Positions 9,314 to 19,842 of a DNA stretch of 64,000 nucleotides are shown here, in pieces (position 1 is the first letter of the stretch; each line of letters begins with the position of its first letter). The stretch covers positions 248,001 through 312,000 of the forward strand of contig NZ_LZRU01000012.1 of assembly GCF_002159085.1 (NCBI RefSeq), in the 5' to 3' direction. Position numbers and translations under genes: made by a program. Under the pieces are notes generated by a model. That model saw nothing but the letters and a program-made list of their open reading frames with translations, did no database searches and had not been told where the DNA came from. The stretch comes from Thermobacillus sp. ZCTH02-B1. GTDB taxonomy: Bacteria; Bacillota; Bacilli; Paenibacillales; Paenibacillaceae.

Positions 9314-10660
9314 TTACAACAGGAACAGGACGACGTACGCGGCGGAAACGGCAAGCGCGAGCAGCGTGACCGGCGCGCCGATTTTCAGATATTCGGCATA
9401 GGACAACTTCTCCCCGTCCCGCGCGGCCATGCCGGCCGCAACGACGTTCGCCGCCGCGCCGGTCAGCGTGCCGCCGCCGCCGAACGACGCGCCGAGCGCC
9501 AGCGACCACCAGACGGGATCGAGCGCCGCGGGGTCCGCCGTCTCCATCTGGGCGGCCAATTCCGCCAGGAGCGGAAGCATCGCCGCGACGAACGGCGTGC
9601 TGTCCGTGGCCGCGGACACGATGCCCGCCAGCCACAGCGCGAGCATGGACAGGTAGCCGATGTCCCCGTGCGCGAGCTGCAACGCCATCGTCGCGAGCCG
9701 CGCGATGACGCCGGTCTCGGCGAGGGCCCCGACGACCGCGAACAAGCCGGTGAAGAAGACGACGGTCCGCCAGTCGATCGCGTCCAGCACCTCGTCGGCG
9801 GATTGGCTCCTCGGACCTGCCAGCATGAGCAGCGTCGCCCCCGCAAGCGCCACCGCCGCCGCCTCGATGCGGACGCCGGTCCATTCGGAGAGCGGTTCGT
9901 GCAGCACGAAACCGGCGAGCGTCAACGCGAACGCGATCGCCGTCCTGACCGCCAGCGGGCGGTCCTTGACGAATGCCGCGGCGTTGACCGCGAGCAGTTC
10001 CTTCCGCTCCGCCTTGCCGGCGTTAAGCTTCCCGCGGTACAGGTGCTGCAGCAGCACAACCGTCAGGATCAGGACCAATAGCGAGATGAGTCCGGCATGC
10101 AGGAGAAAATCGCTGTACGACAGACGCGGATTCGCCCCGGCGACCATCAGATTCGGCAGGGTGCCGGTCATCGTGGCGGTCCCGCCGACGTTGACGGCGA
10201 TGATCACCGCGATCAGATAGGGCGCCGGATCAACCTTCAGCATGCGGGCCGTCGAGAGCGTAAGCGGCACCAGGAGCAGCACCGCCGTCACCTGATCGAG
10301 CAGCGCCGAAGCGATCGCCGCCGCGACGGTCAGGACGGCCAGCATTTTGCGCGGGCAGGCCTTCAGCCGCTGAACCGCTTTCAGCGCCGCGTACTGAACC
10401 AGCCCGGTGCGGCTGGCCATGCCCGTCAGCACCATCATGCCGGCCAGCAGGAACAGCATTCGCCACAGGATATGTTCCCCGTAAGCGTCTTCGAGACCGA
10501 TCGCGCCGAGCAGCGCGAGGATGACGGCGCCGGCCAGCGCGGCGGCCGCGCGGCTCATTTTGTCCGTGATGAGGACGGCGTAAACCGCCAGAAACACGCC
10601 CGCCGCCGCGACGGCCTGCCAGCCCGGCGAGACGGCCGCTTCGGCCGCGACTTGATGCAT
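9314..10660 (-). CDS. ArsB/NhaD (SLC13/IT superfamily) permease
   Basis: The 448-residue polytopic protein has about 11-12 hydrophobic segments arranged as two related halves, as in ion transporters of the ArsB/NhaD group. Recognisable pieces are DKMSRAAAALAGAVILALLG near the N-terminus, the re-entrant motif NVGGTATMTGTLPNLMV (about 165-181) and its second-half counterpart SFGGGGTLTGAAANVV. The substrate cannot be told from sequence: Na+/H+, arsenite, dicarboxylate and others are known. The ATG was chosen because GGGGGTAACGGCTTG precedes it. No arsR or arsC neighbour is present. The gene is not part of the usual spoVB-yajC neighbourhood and may be a local insertion. Confidence 0.85.
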   Translation of the reverse strand: MHQVAAEAAVSPGWQAVAAAGVFLAVYAVLITDKMSRAAAALAGAVILALLGAIGLEDAYGEHILWRMLFLLAGMMVLTGMASRTGLVQYAALKAVQRLKACPRKMLAVLTVAAAIASALLDQVTAVLLLVPLTLSTARMLKVDPAPYLIAVIIAVNVGGTATMTGTLPNLMVAGANPRLSYSDFLLHAGLISLLVLILTVVLLQHLYRGKLNAGKAERKELLAVNAAAFVKDRPLAVRTAIAFALTLAGFVLHEPLSEWTGVRIEAAAVALAGATLLMLAGPRSQSADEVLDAIDWRTVVFFTGLFAVVGALAETGVIARLATMALQLAHGDIGYLSMLALWLAGIVSAATDSTPFVAAMLPLLAELAAQMETADPAALDPVWWSLALGASFGGGGTLTGAAANVVAAGMAARDGEKLSYAEYLKIGAPVTLLALAVSAAYVVLFLL

Positions 10661-10842
10661 CAAGCCGTTACCCCCGTTTCTCCAGCCAAAATCCCATTGA
10701 TTATAGCGCATCATTTCCGGTTTCGTCCATGAAAATTTCCATTATTTGTTACATCTCGCTTGCAACCCGGTTCTAATCCCGCTTGTCCCGCATAAAGTGT
10801 ACAAACCGGGTTGACGGGATGACGCTCCGGGAGGGATGAACC

Positions 10843-11232
10843 ATGGAACCGATCCGAACGGCGACGCGGTCCGGCAGCCGGTGGGCGCTGCTTTTCGGTC
10901 TGTTCGCCGCGATCCTCTGGCTTGGCGCCGGCGCACTGCTGCTCTCGCTGCTGCTTCGCTACGGCGGGCTGGACGAACGTTCGCTGCCCGCCCTGGCGCT
11001 GACGGCCCACGGCGTCTCTGCGCTGGCCGGCGGGTTCACGGCGGGCAGGCGGGCCGGCCAGAAGGGCTGGTACATCGGCCTGTTGCTCGGCTCCCTCTAC
11101 GCGCTGATCGTGCTCACGATCGGCTTCCTCGCGGCGGACGCGCCGCTCCGCCTCGAGTCGCTGGCGCTTCTCGCGACCGCGGCGGCCGCGGGAACGCTCG
11201 GCGGCATGTTCGGCGTCGGCACCCGCCGATAG
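10843..11232 (+). CDS. TIGR04086 family membrane protein
   Basis: The 129-residue protein has four predicted membrane helices and matches the small TIGR04086 family found beside yajC in Firmicutes. The start is clear (GGGAGGGATGAACC then ATG). There is a small C-terminal glycine-rich stretch (GTLGGMFGVGTRR). The function is unknown. It converges with yajC across a terminator hairpin. Confidence 0.82.
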   Translation: MEPIRTATRSGSRWALLFGLFAAILWLGAGALLLSLLLRYGGLDERSLPALALTAHGVSALAGGFTAGRRAGQKGWYIGLLLGSLYALIVLTIGFLAADAPLRLESLALLATAAAAGTLGGMFGVGTRR

Positions 11233-11282
11233 GCCGCGCGGAAAGAACGCGGCGGCCATTTCCCGGGCAATGGCCGCCGCAA

Positions 11283-11315
11283 AAAACCCTCTGCCACGAA
11301 GGACAGAGGGTTGTT
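11283..11315 (-). terminator. Rho-independent terminator of the ruv-queA-tgt-yajC operon
   Basis: On the minus strand AACCCTCTG and CAGAGGGTT form a 9-bp stem around a 10-base loop, followed directly by TTTTTTGC. It lies about 40 bases past the yajC stop. The hairpin is symmetrical enough to serve the convergent TIGR04086 gene too (GGTTGTTTCG on the plus strand). Confidence 0.85.
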
Positions 11316-11350
11316 TCGTTCCCGTATGGTTATGTAAGCGTAAGCGCGCA

Positions 11351-11683
11351 TCAGGATCCCGACGATGACGAGGAAGATGACGGTCCCGGCGCCGGTTCGA
11401 TGACCGTGTTGATGGCGGTGCGGTCGAACGTCATCTTGACCGTATCGTTGACGCGCAGCACGACCGTGTCGTCCGTCAGCTCGACGATCGTGCCGTGGAG
11501 ACCGCCGATCGTCGTCACCTTGTCGCCCTTTTTCAACTGGCTCAGCATCAGATTCCGCTGCTTCTGCCTCTTCTGCTGCGGGCGAATGAGAAGAAAATAG
11601 AAGATGACGAACACGATCAGCATGGGCAAGATCAAACTCCAGATGCTGGGGCTCTGCGGAGCCGCCTGCTGCGCCAACCACAT
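11351..11683 (-). CDS. yajC: Preprotein translocase subunit YajC
   Basis: The 110-residue single-pass membrane protein is an accessory subunit of the Sec translocon (with SecDF where present). One membrane helix spans about residues 15-34, followed by the family stretch LIRPQQKRQKQRN and a basic/beta cytoplasmic domain (GDKVTTIGGLHGTI). The tail is a run of seven serines. It is the last gene of the long operon from ruvC, 15 bases after tgt. Its usual partners secD and secF are not in this window. Confidence 0.95.
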   Translation of the reverse strand: MWLAQQAAPQSPSIWSLILPMLIVFVIFYFLLIRPQQKRQKQRNLMLSQLKKGDKVTTIGGLHGTIVELTDDTVVLRVNDTVKMTFDRTAINTVIEPAPGPSSSSSSSGS

Positions 11684-11698
11684 ATTCGCTCCTCCTCT

Positions 11699-13898
<2,200 letters not shown>

Positions 13899-13902
13899 CG
13901 CG

Positions 13903-16041
13903 TTATCCTTCCTTTTCGATCGTGACATTCTTGTAGTAGTATTTCAGAATCGATTGATAGTCATACCCGCGCTCGGCAAGCCCCCGCGCGCCCCACTGGG
14001 ACAGGCCGACGCCGTGTCCGTTCCCGGTTCCGATGAAGCGGAAGGCCGGCTCGGCGGTTGCGGCGCGGACGACGCCGTCGCCGTTCAGGATATAGAAGTT
14101 CTGCCGGTCGAGTCGGACGACGTCGCCCGCTGCGCCGATCATGTACACCGCGCCGGCATCGAACGGCCGCTCGCGCACCCGTCCGGACGCACCGAGCATC
14201 GCGGCACGGCCCGTCTCGTCGATCTCGAACCGCGTGCTCGGCAGGCCCCCGAGCGCCGAGCGGAGCGTGTCCGGCGTGCGGACATCGTACCGTTTGCCGT
14301 TCACGAGCAGCTCCGTGACGCGGCCGGAAGGACCGCGCGCGCCCACCTCGAGCGAGCGGATCTCGCCCCCGATCGGCGTCGAGGATCGGCCGTTCATCGA
14401 AGCCGCGAGCTGCGCCGGCGTGAACGGCCCCCGGATCCAGGACATCTCGTTCGATTGCACGACGGTTTCGAGCAGCACGACCCGCGTGCCCTTGTTGACC
14501 CGCGCGATCGGCTCGACATCGGACTGGATGAGCGGAATCGGCCGGATCGCCACGCCGTCGCCGGTGATCCGCAGCACCTTGCTTCCGGCCGCCGTTCTTT
14601 CGCCGGTATCCTCCGCGAGATCCTCACGGACGTAACCGTTCCGGCCGTCCGGGAGCACGACGCGGTGCCAGCGGTACAGCCCTTCCTCCGACAGCCCGTC
14701 CGGGCTGGGCACGCTCGCAAGATACGGCACGGGGTTGCCCCAGATCTCGGCCGCGTCCGCGGTCATGCCGCCCGCGCTCGAGGAGAACAGCGCTTCGACG
14801 ACGCGGCCGTTGTGCATCAGCACTTCGCCGCGCGTCGCATCGACCGCCGCGGTCGTCTGCGGCTTCTCCGTCCCGATGCCGCCGTACACCTGGCTGTATG
14901 TGCTGTCGACCACATGCGCGATCTGGAAGCCGAAGCCTTGATAGAGCGCGTAGCTGCGCGCGGCGACGGCCTGCGCCTTGAGCGCCTCCATCGGCCAGGA
15001 GGCCGGCATCTCCGCGCCGACGACCGAATACAGATACTCCTCGAACGGCAGCTCGTTCACGACCGCCAGCCTCTGGTTGAAGACGGTGACTTCGAATGCC
15101 CCCCGGTACGAGCGGCCGTAGCGCTCGTCGAGCCTGATGCCGGCCTGATCCCCCTTCTTCTCCAGCCACAGCTTGACCGAGCCGTCCATCGGAATGAGCA
15201 CATGCTTCGAACGCCCGCCGCCCGCCTCGAAACCGTCCCGGATCAGGAAGTAGGGCTCGTCCGCCTTGAACGACTGGAGGGACGCGCCGGCGGCCTTCAG
15301 GGCTTCGAGGCCGGCCGCGTCGGCCGCCGCACCGACAAGCACCCGGAACTCCGCCGCCTTCGCCCTTTCCGGCACGACCGCCGCCGGCCAGGCTTCCAGC
15401 CCGGCGTCGGCGAGCGCCTGCGCGGCCTTGCGCGCCTCTTCAAGGGTGCCGTAGCTTCCCGCGTCGAGACGGACGGGCCCCGCGACGGCCGGCGCAGAGC
15501 TGCCGAGCAGCGGCTTGAGCTCTTCGTTCGCGCGCCATTTCGCGAGCGCGGATTCCGCCTCCTCCCGGGTCGGGTAGGCGCCCTCCTCGACGATGTAGAC
15601 CGTCTTGCCTCCGAGCGCCAGCACCGAGGCGGCGCCGCTGCCGGACAGACTCTGCAGCTTCTGGAGCAGCGCGGAGGCGGCCGCGCCGCTCTCCGTCGTC
15701 AGCAGACGGACCCGGTAGCCGTCCATGCTCACCCGGACCGGTTCGCCGGCGCCCGCCTCCAGGATCGGGACGACGCCTTCCGGCTGACGCGCGCCGATCC
15801 GGATTCCCGTCTCGGACGAAAACGTCGCCGCCGGGGTCGTCAGTTGATATTTTCCCGGCAGGTTGATGAAGATCGCCACGCGGATCCGGTCGAGCGACGG
15901 CACCGCGCCGTGCGTCGGCACCGCCGCCAGCAAGGCGTTCAGCAGCATCAGCGCGGCGGCCGGCGCCAGAAGCCGGCGGAGCAGCGACCTCCGCCCGCCG
16001 GACCTCCGCAAGTCATCCCCTGCCATACATCTCACCCTCAT
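13903..16041 (-). CDS. SpoIID/LytB-domain protein with SPOR-like repeats
   Basis: The 712-residue protein has an N-terminal signal anchor (about residues 20-45), SPOR-like repeats in the first third (for example [16 protein letters not shown]) and a C-terminal SpoIID domain. That domain has [16 protein letters not shown], with the Glu known to be catalytic in SpoIID lytic transglycosylases, and ends [16 protein letters not shown]. It probably binds and cuts peptidoglycan. In Bacillus the SpoIID family includes engulfment SpoIID and the LytB amidase enhancer; this is the longer LytB-like type. The ATG after AAGGAGCGATCACGG gives a 29-base overlap with the preceding gene; a second ATG at 16026 is possible. 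Confidence 0.9.
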   Translation of the reverse strand: MRVRCMAGDDLRRSGGRRSLLRRLLAPAAALMLLNALLAAVPTHGAVPSLDRIRVAIFINLPGKYQLTTPAATFSSETGIRIGARQPEGVVPILEAGAGEPVRVSMDGYRVRLLTTESGAAASALLQKLQSLSGSGAASVLALGGKTVYIVEEGAYPTREEAESALAKWRANEELKPLLGSSAPAVAGPVRLDAGSYGTLEEARKAAQALADAGLEAWPAAVVPERAKAAEFRVLVGAAADAAGLEALKAAGASLQSFKADEPYFLIRDGFEAGGGRSKHVLIPMDGSVKLWLEKKGDQAGIRLDERYGRSYRGAFEVTVFNQRLAVVNELPFEEYLYSVVGAEMPASWPMEALKAQAVAARSYALYQGFGFQIAHVVDSTYSQVYGGIGTEKPQTTAAVDATRGEVLMHNGRVVEALFSSSAGGMTADAAEIWGNPVPYLASVPSPDGLSEEGLYRWHRVVLPDGRNGYVREDLAEDTGERTAAGSKVLRITGDGVAIRPIPLIQSDVEPIARVNKGTRVVLLETVVQSNEMSWIRGPFTPAQLAASMNGRSSTPIGGEIRSLEVGARGPSGRVTELLVNGKRYDVRTPDTLRSALGGLPSTRFEIDETGRAAMLGASGRVRERPFDAGAVYMIGAAGDVVRLDRQNFYILNGDGVVRAATAEPAFRFIGTGNGHGVGLSQWGARGLAERGYDYQSILKYYYKNVTIEKEG

Positions 16042-16549
16042 CCGTGATCGCTCCTTCGTCTTCCCGGTCTTGCATCCGCGGCCGGGACGCGCCGCTTCCG
16101 TGAAGCGCGCAGGCGCCGTCCGCGCAGCCGTCGTCCGCCCTGCCGAACCAGTCGTACCTTCGCCGCGCGACATACCGGTAGGCCGCGTCGGCGATCCGCT
16201 TCATGCCGGGCACGCGGTACAGCCCGGACAGCAGCCGCCACCGCGGAAGCTCGCGCATGATCCGCACGACCGCCTCCGCGCCCGCGAAGACGGCCCCGTC
16301 CGCCTGCACGACGTGCAGCTGCGCGCGCAGTGCGGCGGGATCGAGGCGGAAGAGCGTCTCCGGAAGGCCGGCCGGATCCCTCCCGCGGGGCGCCTTCATC
16401 CTGCGCTCCAGTTCCTGCAGCGGCACGAAACGGAGCTCCGCCCGCGCGCCGCGGACGGCCTCGAACTGCCGGACGGCGCGCGTGCACAGCGCGCATTCGG
16501 CATCGTATACGACATGCAGCGTATCCCCCGGTCCCGGCGTGCGGCCCAA
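16013..16549 (-). CDS. DCC-family (DUF393) thiol-disulfide oxidoreductase-like protein
   Basis: The 178-residue protein has the DCC-family signature DAECALC (D16, C19, C22) after a first beta strand, then the RFVPLQ stretch, a thioredoxin-like arrangement also seen in YuxK. It presumably does redox work, but no substrate is known. The start is a TTG preceded by GGGAGGCGATCGCC. The C-terminus has four more Cys/His residues (DGCADGACALHG) that could bind metal. It lies between ruvB and the spoIID-like gene and overlaps the latter. It is not part of the Bacillus ruv-queA order, so it is an insertion or lineage-specific. Confidence 0.82.
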   Translation of the reverse strand: MGRTPGPGDTLHVVYDAECALCTRAVRQFEAVRGARAELRFVPLQELERRMKAPRGRDPAGLPETLFRLDPAALRAQLHVVQADGAVFAGAEAVVRIMRELPRWRLLSGLYRVPGMKRIADAAYRYVARRRYDWFGRADDGCADGACALHGSGASRPRMQDREDEGAITDEGEMYGRG

Positions 16550-16592
16550 GGCGATCGCCTCCCGTCCGTGCGGTTCGTTTTCCCGGTCATGC

Positions 16593-17636
16593 TCAGAACA
16601 ATAGCGGCCCTTCCTCCTCCCCGGCCTTTGCGCGTCCCCGCGGCACCGGCAGGCCGAGATGGCGGTAGGCCGCCGCCGTCACGACCCGCCCGCGCGGCGT
16701 CCGCTGCAGGAAGCCGATCTGCATCAGATACGGTTCATAGACGTCCTCGATCGTCTGGCTCTCCTCGCCGATCGTCGCCGCGATCGTGTCGAGGCCGACC
16801 GGGCCGCCGCCGAAATGCTCGATCATCGCGCGGAGCATCTTGTGATCGATCTGGTCAAGCCCCTTCGGATCCACCTGCATCCGCTCCAGCGCCTCCCGCG
16901 CGAGTTCGGCGGTGATGATGCCGTCGCCCTCCACCTGGGCGAAGTCGCGCACCCGTTTGAGCAGCCGGTTCGCAATCCGCGGCGTGCCGCGCGACCGCAT
17001 CGCGATCTCGCGCGCCGCTGCCCCGATCATGCGCACGCCGAGAATGTCCGCCGACCGCTCGACGATGAACGCCAGCTCGTCGATTCCGTAATATTCGAGC
17101 CGGCTGACGACGCCGAACCGGTCGCGGAGCGGCGCCGAGAGAAGCCCGGCCCGGGTCGTCGCGCCGATCAGCGTGAATTTCGGCAGGTCCAGCCGGATGG
17201 AGCGGGCGCTCGGCCCCTTGCCGATCATGATGTCGAGCGCGAAGTCCTCCATCGCGGGATAGAGCACTTCTTCGACCGCCCGGCTCAGGCGGTGGATCTC
17301 GTCGATGAACAGCACGTCGCCTTCCTGCAGGTTGGACAGGATCGCCGCGAGATCCCCGGGCCGCTCGATGGCCGGACCGGACGTCACGCGCATGTTGACG
17401 CCGAGCTCGTTCGCGATGACCGCGGACAGCGTCGTCTTGCCGAGTCCCGGAGGGCCGTACAGCAGCACATGGTCGAGCGCTTCCCTCCGCATTTTCGCCG
17501 CCTCGATGTAGACCTTCAGGTTCTCCTTCACCCGCTCCTGTCCGATGTACTCCGACAGATAGCGGGGGCGGAGGCTGTATTCGGCCGTCCGGTCCTCCAT
17601 CATGAGCCGGGCGGATACGATCCGTTCGTCGTCCAT
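16593..17636 (-). CDS. ruvB: Holliday junction branch migration helicase RuvB
   Basis: The 347-residue AAA+ motor drives Holliday junction migration with RuvA. Walker [10 protein letters not shown] is at 61-69 and Walker B DEIH at 112-115. The sensor region [17 protein letters not shown] and the C-terminal winged helix are present. It is the third of the contiguous genes ruvC-ruvA-ruvB, 18 bases after ruvA. Confidence 0.98.
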   Translation of the reverse strand: MDDERIVSARLMMEDRTAEYSLRPRYLSEYIGQERVKENLKVYIEAAKMRREALDHVLLYGPPGLGKTTLSAVIANELGVNMRVTSGPAIERPGDLAAILSNLQEGDVLFIDEIHRLSRAVEEVLYPAMEDFALDIMIGKGPSARSIRLDLPKFTLIGATTRAGLLSAPLRDRFGVVSRLEYYGIDELAFIVERSADILGVRMIGAAAREIAMRSRGTPRIANRLLKRVRDFAQVEGDGIITAELAREALERMQVDPKGLDQIDHKMLRAMIEHFGGGPVGLDTIAATIGEESQTIEDVYEPYLMQIGFLQRTPRGRVVTAAAYRHLGLPVPRGRAKAGEEEGPLLF

Positions 17637-17654
17637 GCCGCTCCCCTCCTTCCG

Positions 17655-18287
17655 TCACCCTCTGAAGAGCCGCGACAGCGCGCGCTTCACGAGGGCGTCC
17701 GCCGTCTCCTCTCCGGTGAGCGTTCCGCAGATCTCCTGCCAGACGCGGTCAATCTCCGCCGTCGTATAGCCGAGCGCGGCCAACGCCTCGCGCGCCTCCG
17801 GCCAGGCGGTGCCCGCCCCCTGACCGCCCGCCGCGGCCGCCTCCGGGATCGCGTCTCCCGGAACGCCGGACGCGGGCGAGAAGCCGCCGCCGCGGTCGAG
17901 CTTGTCCTTCAGATCGAGAATCATCCGCTGGGCGGTTTTGCGCCCGATGCCGGGCAGCTTCGTCAGAAAGGCGACGTTCTCCTGCCGGATCGCGGCCGCG
18001 ATCGCCTCCGGCCTCGCTCCCTGCAGGACGCCGAGCGCGACCTTCGGCCCGATGCCGGACACCTCGAGCAGTGCCCGGAACAGCCGCTGCTCCTCGCGCG
18101 TCGCGAAGCCGAAGAGCAGCGCGGCGTCCTCGCGCACGTAGTGATGCGTATAGACGGTGACCGGCTCGCCGGACGCCGCGAACGCGTACGGATTCGGGGT
18201 GAAGACGCGGTACCCGACGCCCGCGACGTCGACGACGATCCACTCCTCCTCGACATGCGCGACGGTCCCCCGCAAATAGTCGATCAT
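17655..18287 (-). CDS. ruvA: Holliday junction branch migration protein RuvA
   Basis: The 210-residue protein binds four-way junctions as a tetramer and loads RuvB. The N-terminal OB fold (MIDYLRGTVAHVEEEW) is followed by two helix-hairpin-helix motifs (LLEVSGIGPKVAL, LTKLPGIGRKTAQRMI) and the C-terminal RuvB-binding three-helix domain. The linker before domain III is Gly/Ala-rich. The ATG overlaps the ruvC TGA as ATGA. A longer frame reaching back into ruvC was rejected. Confidence 0.97.
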   Translation of the reverse strand: MIDYLRGTVAHVEEEWIVVDVAGVGYRVFTPNPYAFAASGEPVTVYTHHYVREDAALLFGFATREEQRLFRALLEVSGIGPKVALGVLQGARPEAIAAAIRQENVAFLTKLPGIGRKTAQRMILDLKDKLDRGGGFSPASGVPGDAIPEAAAAGGQGAGTAWPEAREALAALGYTTAEIDRVWQEICGTLTGEETADALVKRALSRLFRG

Positions 18288-18787
18288 GTCCGGTTCACTC
18301 CGTTCAGCCGGTTCAGCAGGACGGCGGAATGGGCGTGGCAGACCGCGACCGCGAGCGCGTCCGCCGTGTCGTCCGGTTTCGGGATCGCGGGCAGGTTCAG
18401 GAACATGCGCGTCATCTCCTGCACCTGCCGCTTCTCGGCCTTGCCGTATCCGACGATCGCCTGCTTCACCTGCATCGGCGTGTATTCCGCGACGGGGATG
18501 CCGCGCTGCGCCGCCGCCAGCACGATGACGCCGCGCGCCTCGCTGACCGTGAACGCGGTCGTGACGTTGCGGCTCCAGAACAGCTTCTCGACCGCCAGGG
18601 CGTCCGGCCCGTACTTGTCCATCAGCGCGCCGACCGCCTCGTACACCTGCTTCAGCCGGATGTCGTGCGGCGTGCCGGCCTCCGTCTCGATGCAGCCGTA
18701 CTGGACGGGAACGAGCCGGTTCCCGATGCTGTCGATGACGCCGAATCCGACGAGCGCAATGCCCGGATCGATCCCCATTACCCGCAC
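18284..18787 (-). CDS. ruvC: Crossover junction endodeoxyribonuclease RuvC
   Basis: The 167-residue RNase H-fold resolvase cuts Holliday junctions. The catalytic acidic residues D7, E67, D140 and D143 are present (GIDPG, AVEKLF, KPDDTADALA). The GTG start is preceded by GGGGAGAGAGCGGC. Bacilli such as B. subtilis lack ruvC and use RecU, so its presence here fits Paenibacillaceae and relatives. It is the first gene of the ruv-queA-tgt-yajC operon. Confidence 0.97.
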   Translation of the reverse strand: MRVMGIDPGIALVGFGVIDSIGNRLVPVQYGCIETEAGTPHDIRLKQVYEAVGALMDKYGPDALAVEKLFWSRNVTTAFTVSEARGVIVLAAAQRGIPVAEYTPMQVKQAIVGYGKAEKRQVQEMTRMFLNLPAIPKPDDTADALAVAVCHAHSAVLLNRLNGVNRT

Positions 18788-18848
18788 GCCGCTCTCTCCC
18801 CGTCCCGGATTTCTCCATTGATCAGAATCGTTGTAGAAGCTTCATCCC

Positions 18849-18877
18849 ATTATAGCAAATGACGGGACGGATGAGAA
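18849..18877 (-). promoter_or_regulatory. Sigma-A-type promoter of the ruvC-yajC operon
   Basis: On the minus strand TTCTCA (18877-18872) and TATAAT (18854-18849) are 17 bases apart, with an extended -10 TGC directly before TATAAT. It sits about 60 bases upstream of the ruvC GTG and just past the bofC terminator. Confidence 0.75.
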
Positions 18878-18901
18878 CAGACGTTTCCGGTACCGCACAC
18901 A

Positions 18902-18947
18902 ACAAAAGGCCGTTCCGGCCATCGGATGGCCCCGGAAACGGCCCTTC
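18902..18947 (-). terminator. Rho-independent terminator of bofC
   Basis: On the minus strand GGCCGTTTCCGG and CCGGAACGGCC form a long stem around a loop that itself contains a short inverted repeat, followed by TTTTGTTGTG. It starts about 40 bases past the bofC stop. Confidence 0.8.
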
Positions 18948-18985
18948 GTCCCGTCCGAGATACGGGAAGATCGATACGGGAAGAT

Positions 18986-19600
18986 TCAAGAAGCGCCGGC
19001 TTGCGCCGGCGCCGCATATTCGCTGTAGGCTGACAGCACGCTGTAGTATTCATCCGGATCCGACACGCGGATGCCTCGCACCAGCGCGTCGAGACGTTCC
19101 CTCGGCAGACAGCTTTCCATATAACGCACGTTCAGCTGATAGAACGTTCTGAGCACCTTGCCGCGCTCCGGCGGACCGTCGAACAGCGACAGCCGTCCGT
19201 CCGCGTCGATGCCGAACACCGCATTCCATCCGCTTGCCATAAGCGGATCGTCGGGGCGCTCCGGCGGCAGATCGCCGCCGGCGGCCGCCAGCCGCATGTC
19301 CGGTTGGCGCCGCGCGGGGCCGCCCGCCTGCCCGTCGGTCACGCGGCCGGGCCGAAGCGTCTCCCCGCCGCCGGCGAAGCCGCGGCGCAGCGCCGCGTCA
19401 GCCGGCAATACGGCTGCCTCTTCATCATGCCGGATGTCCGCCGCGCCTTGCCCCGAAGCTTGCGGTGCCGCCGCAGCATCGGGTACGGCGCTCATGACGG
19501 CGATCGACGCCGCGGTCAGCCACACGGCTAGCCGGAGTCCGCCCGGCCGCATGCCGCGCCTCAGCCGTTTGCGCAGCTCTTTCCACAGGCTGAATCCCAT
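18986..19600 (-). CDS. bofC: BofC-like forespore protein
   Basis: The 204-residue protein has a signal peptide or anchor (about residues 20-45). Its last 75 residues match the BofC C-terminal domain (GIDADGRLSLFDGPPERGKVLRTFYQ and the closing GIRVSDPDEYYSVLSAYSEY). BofC is a forespore protein in the intermembrane space that restrains SpoIVB signalling to the sigma-K checkpoint. The usual beta-rich BofC N-terminal domain is not recognisable: residues 46-130 are Ala/Gly/Arg-rich. In Bacillus bofC also lies directly before the ruv genes. A weak sigma-G-like arrangement upstream (GAATA and CAATA about 19 bases apart) is not convincing. Confidence 0.78.
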   Translation of the reverse strand: MGFSLWKELRKRLRRGMRPGGLRLAVWLTAASIAVMSAVPDAAAAPQASGQGAADIRHDEEAAVLPADAALRRGFAGGGETLRPGRVTDGQAGGPARRQPDMRLAAAGGDLPPERPDDPLMASGWNAVFGIDADGRLSLFDGPPERGKVLRTFYQLNVRYMESCLPRERLDALVRGIRVSDPDEYYSVLSAYSEYAAPAQAGAS

Positions 19601-19842
19601 CCGCGAGACCTCCCAGGTTTTCTTTGTCTTATTGTCCCTAGTCTGGCCCCGATTATTCCTCCCGCCGCGGATGCGGACAATCCGGCTTTACAGCCATTTC
19701 CCGGTGCAGTCCGGCATGCGGTTGAAAGGCCGCCGCACGCAATCGCCTCCAACGGTACGCCATGCCGTTACAGGCGCTTCCGCCGCGCGATCCGGCGGAC
19801 AATCCGGACGCGGCGGGGCGCCCCGTTCCACCCGGCGCCGCC

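Noticed and set aside
11233..11350. Small peptide gene (SCIFF-type) beside yajC
   Set aside because: Some Firmicutes carry scfA near yajC, but the interval here holds only a terminator and no Cys-rich frame.
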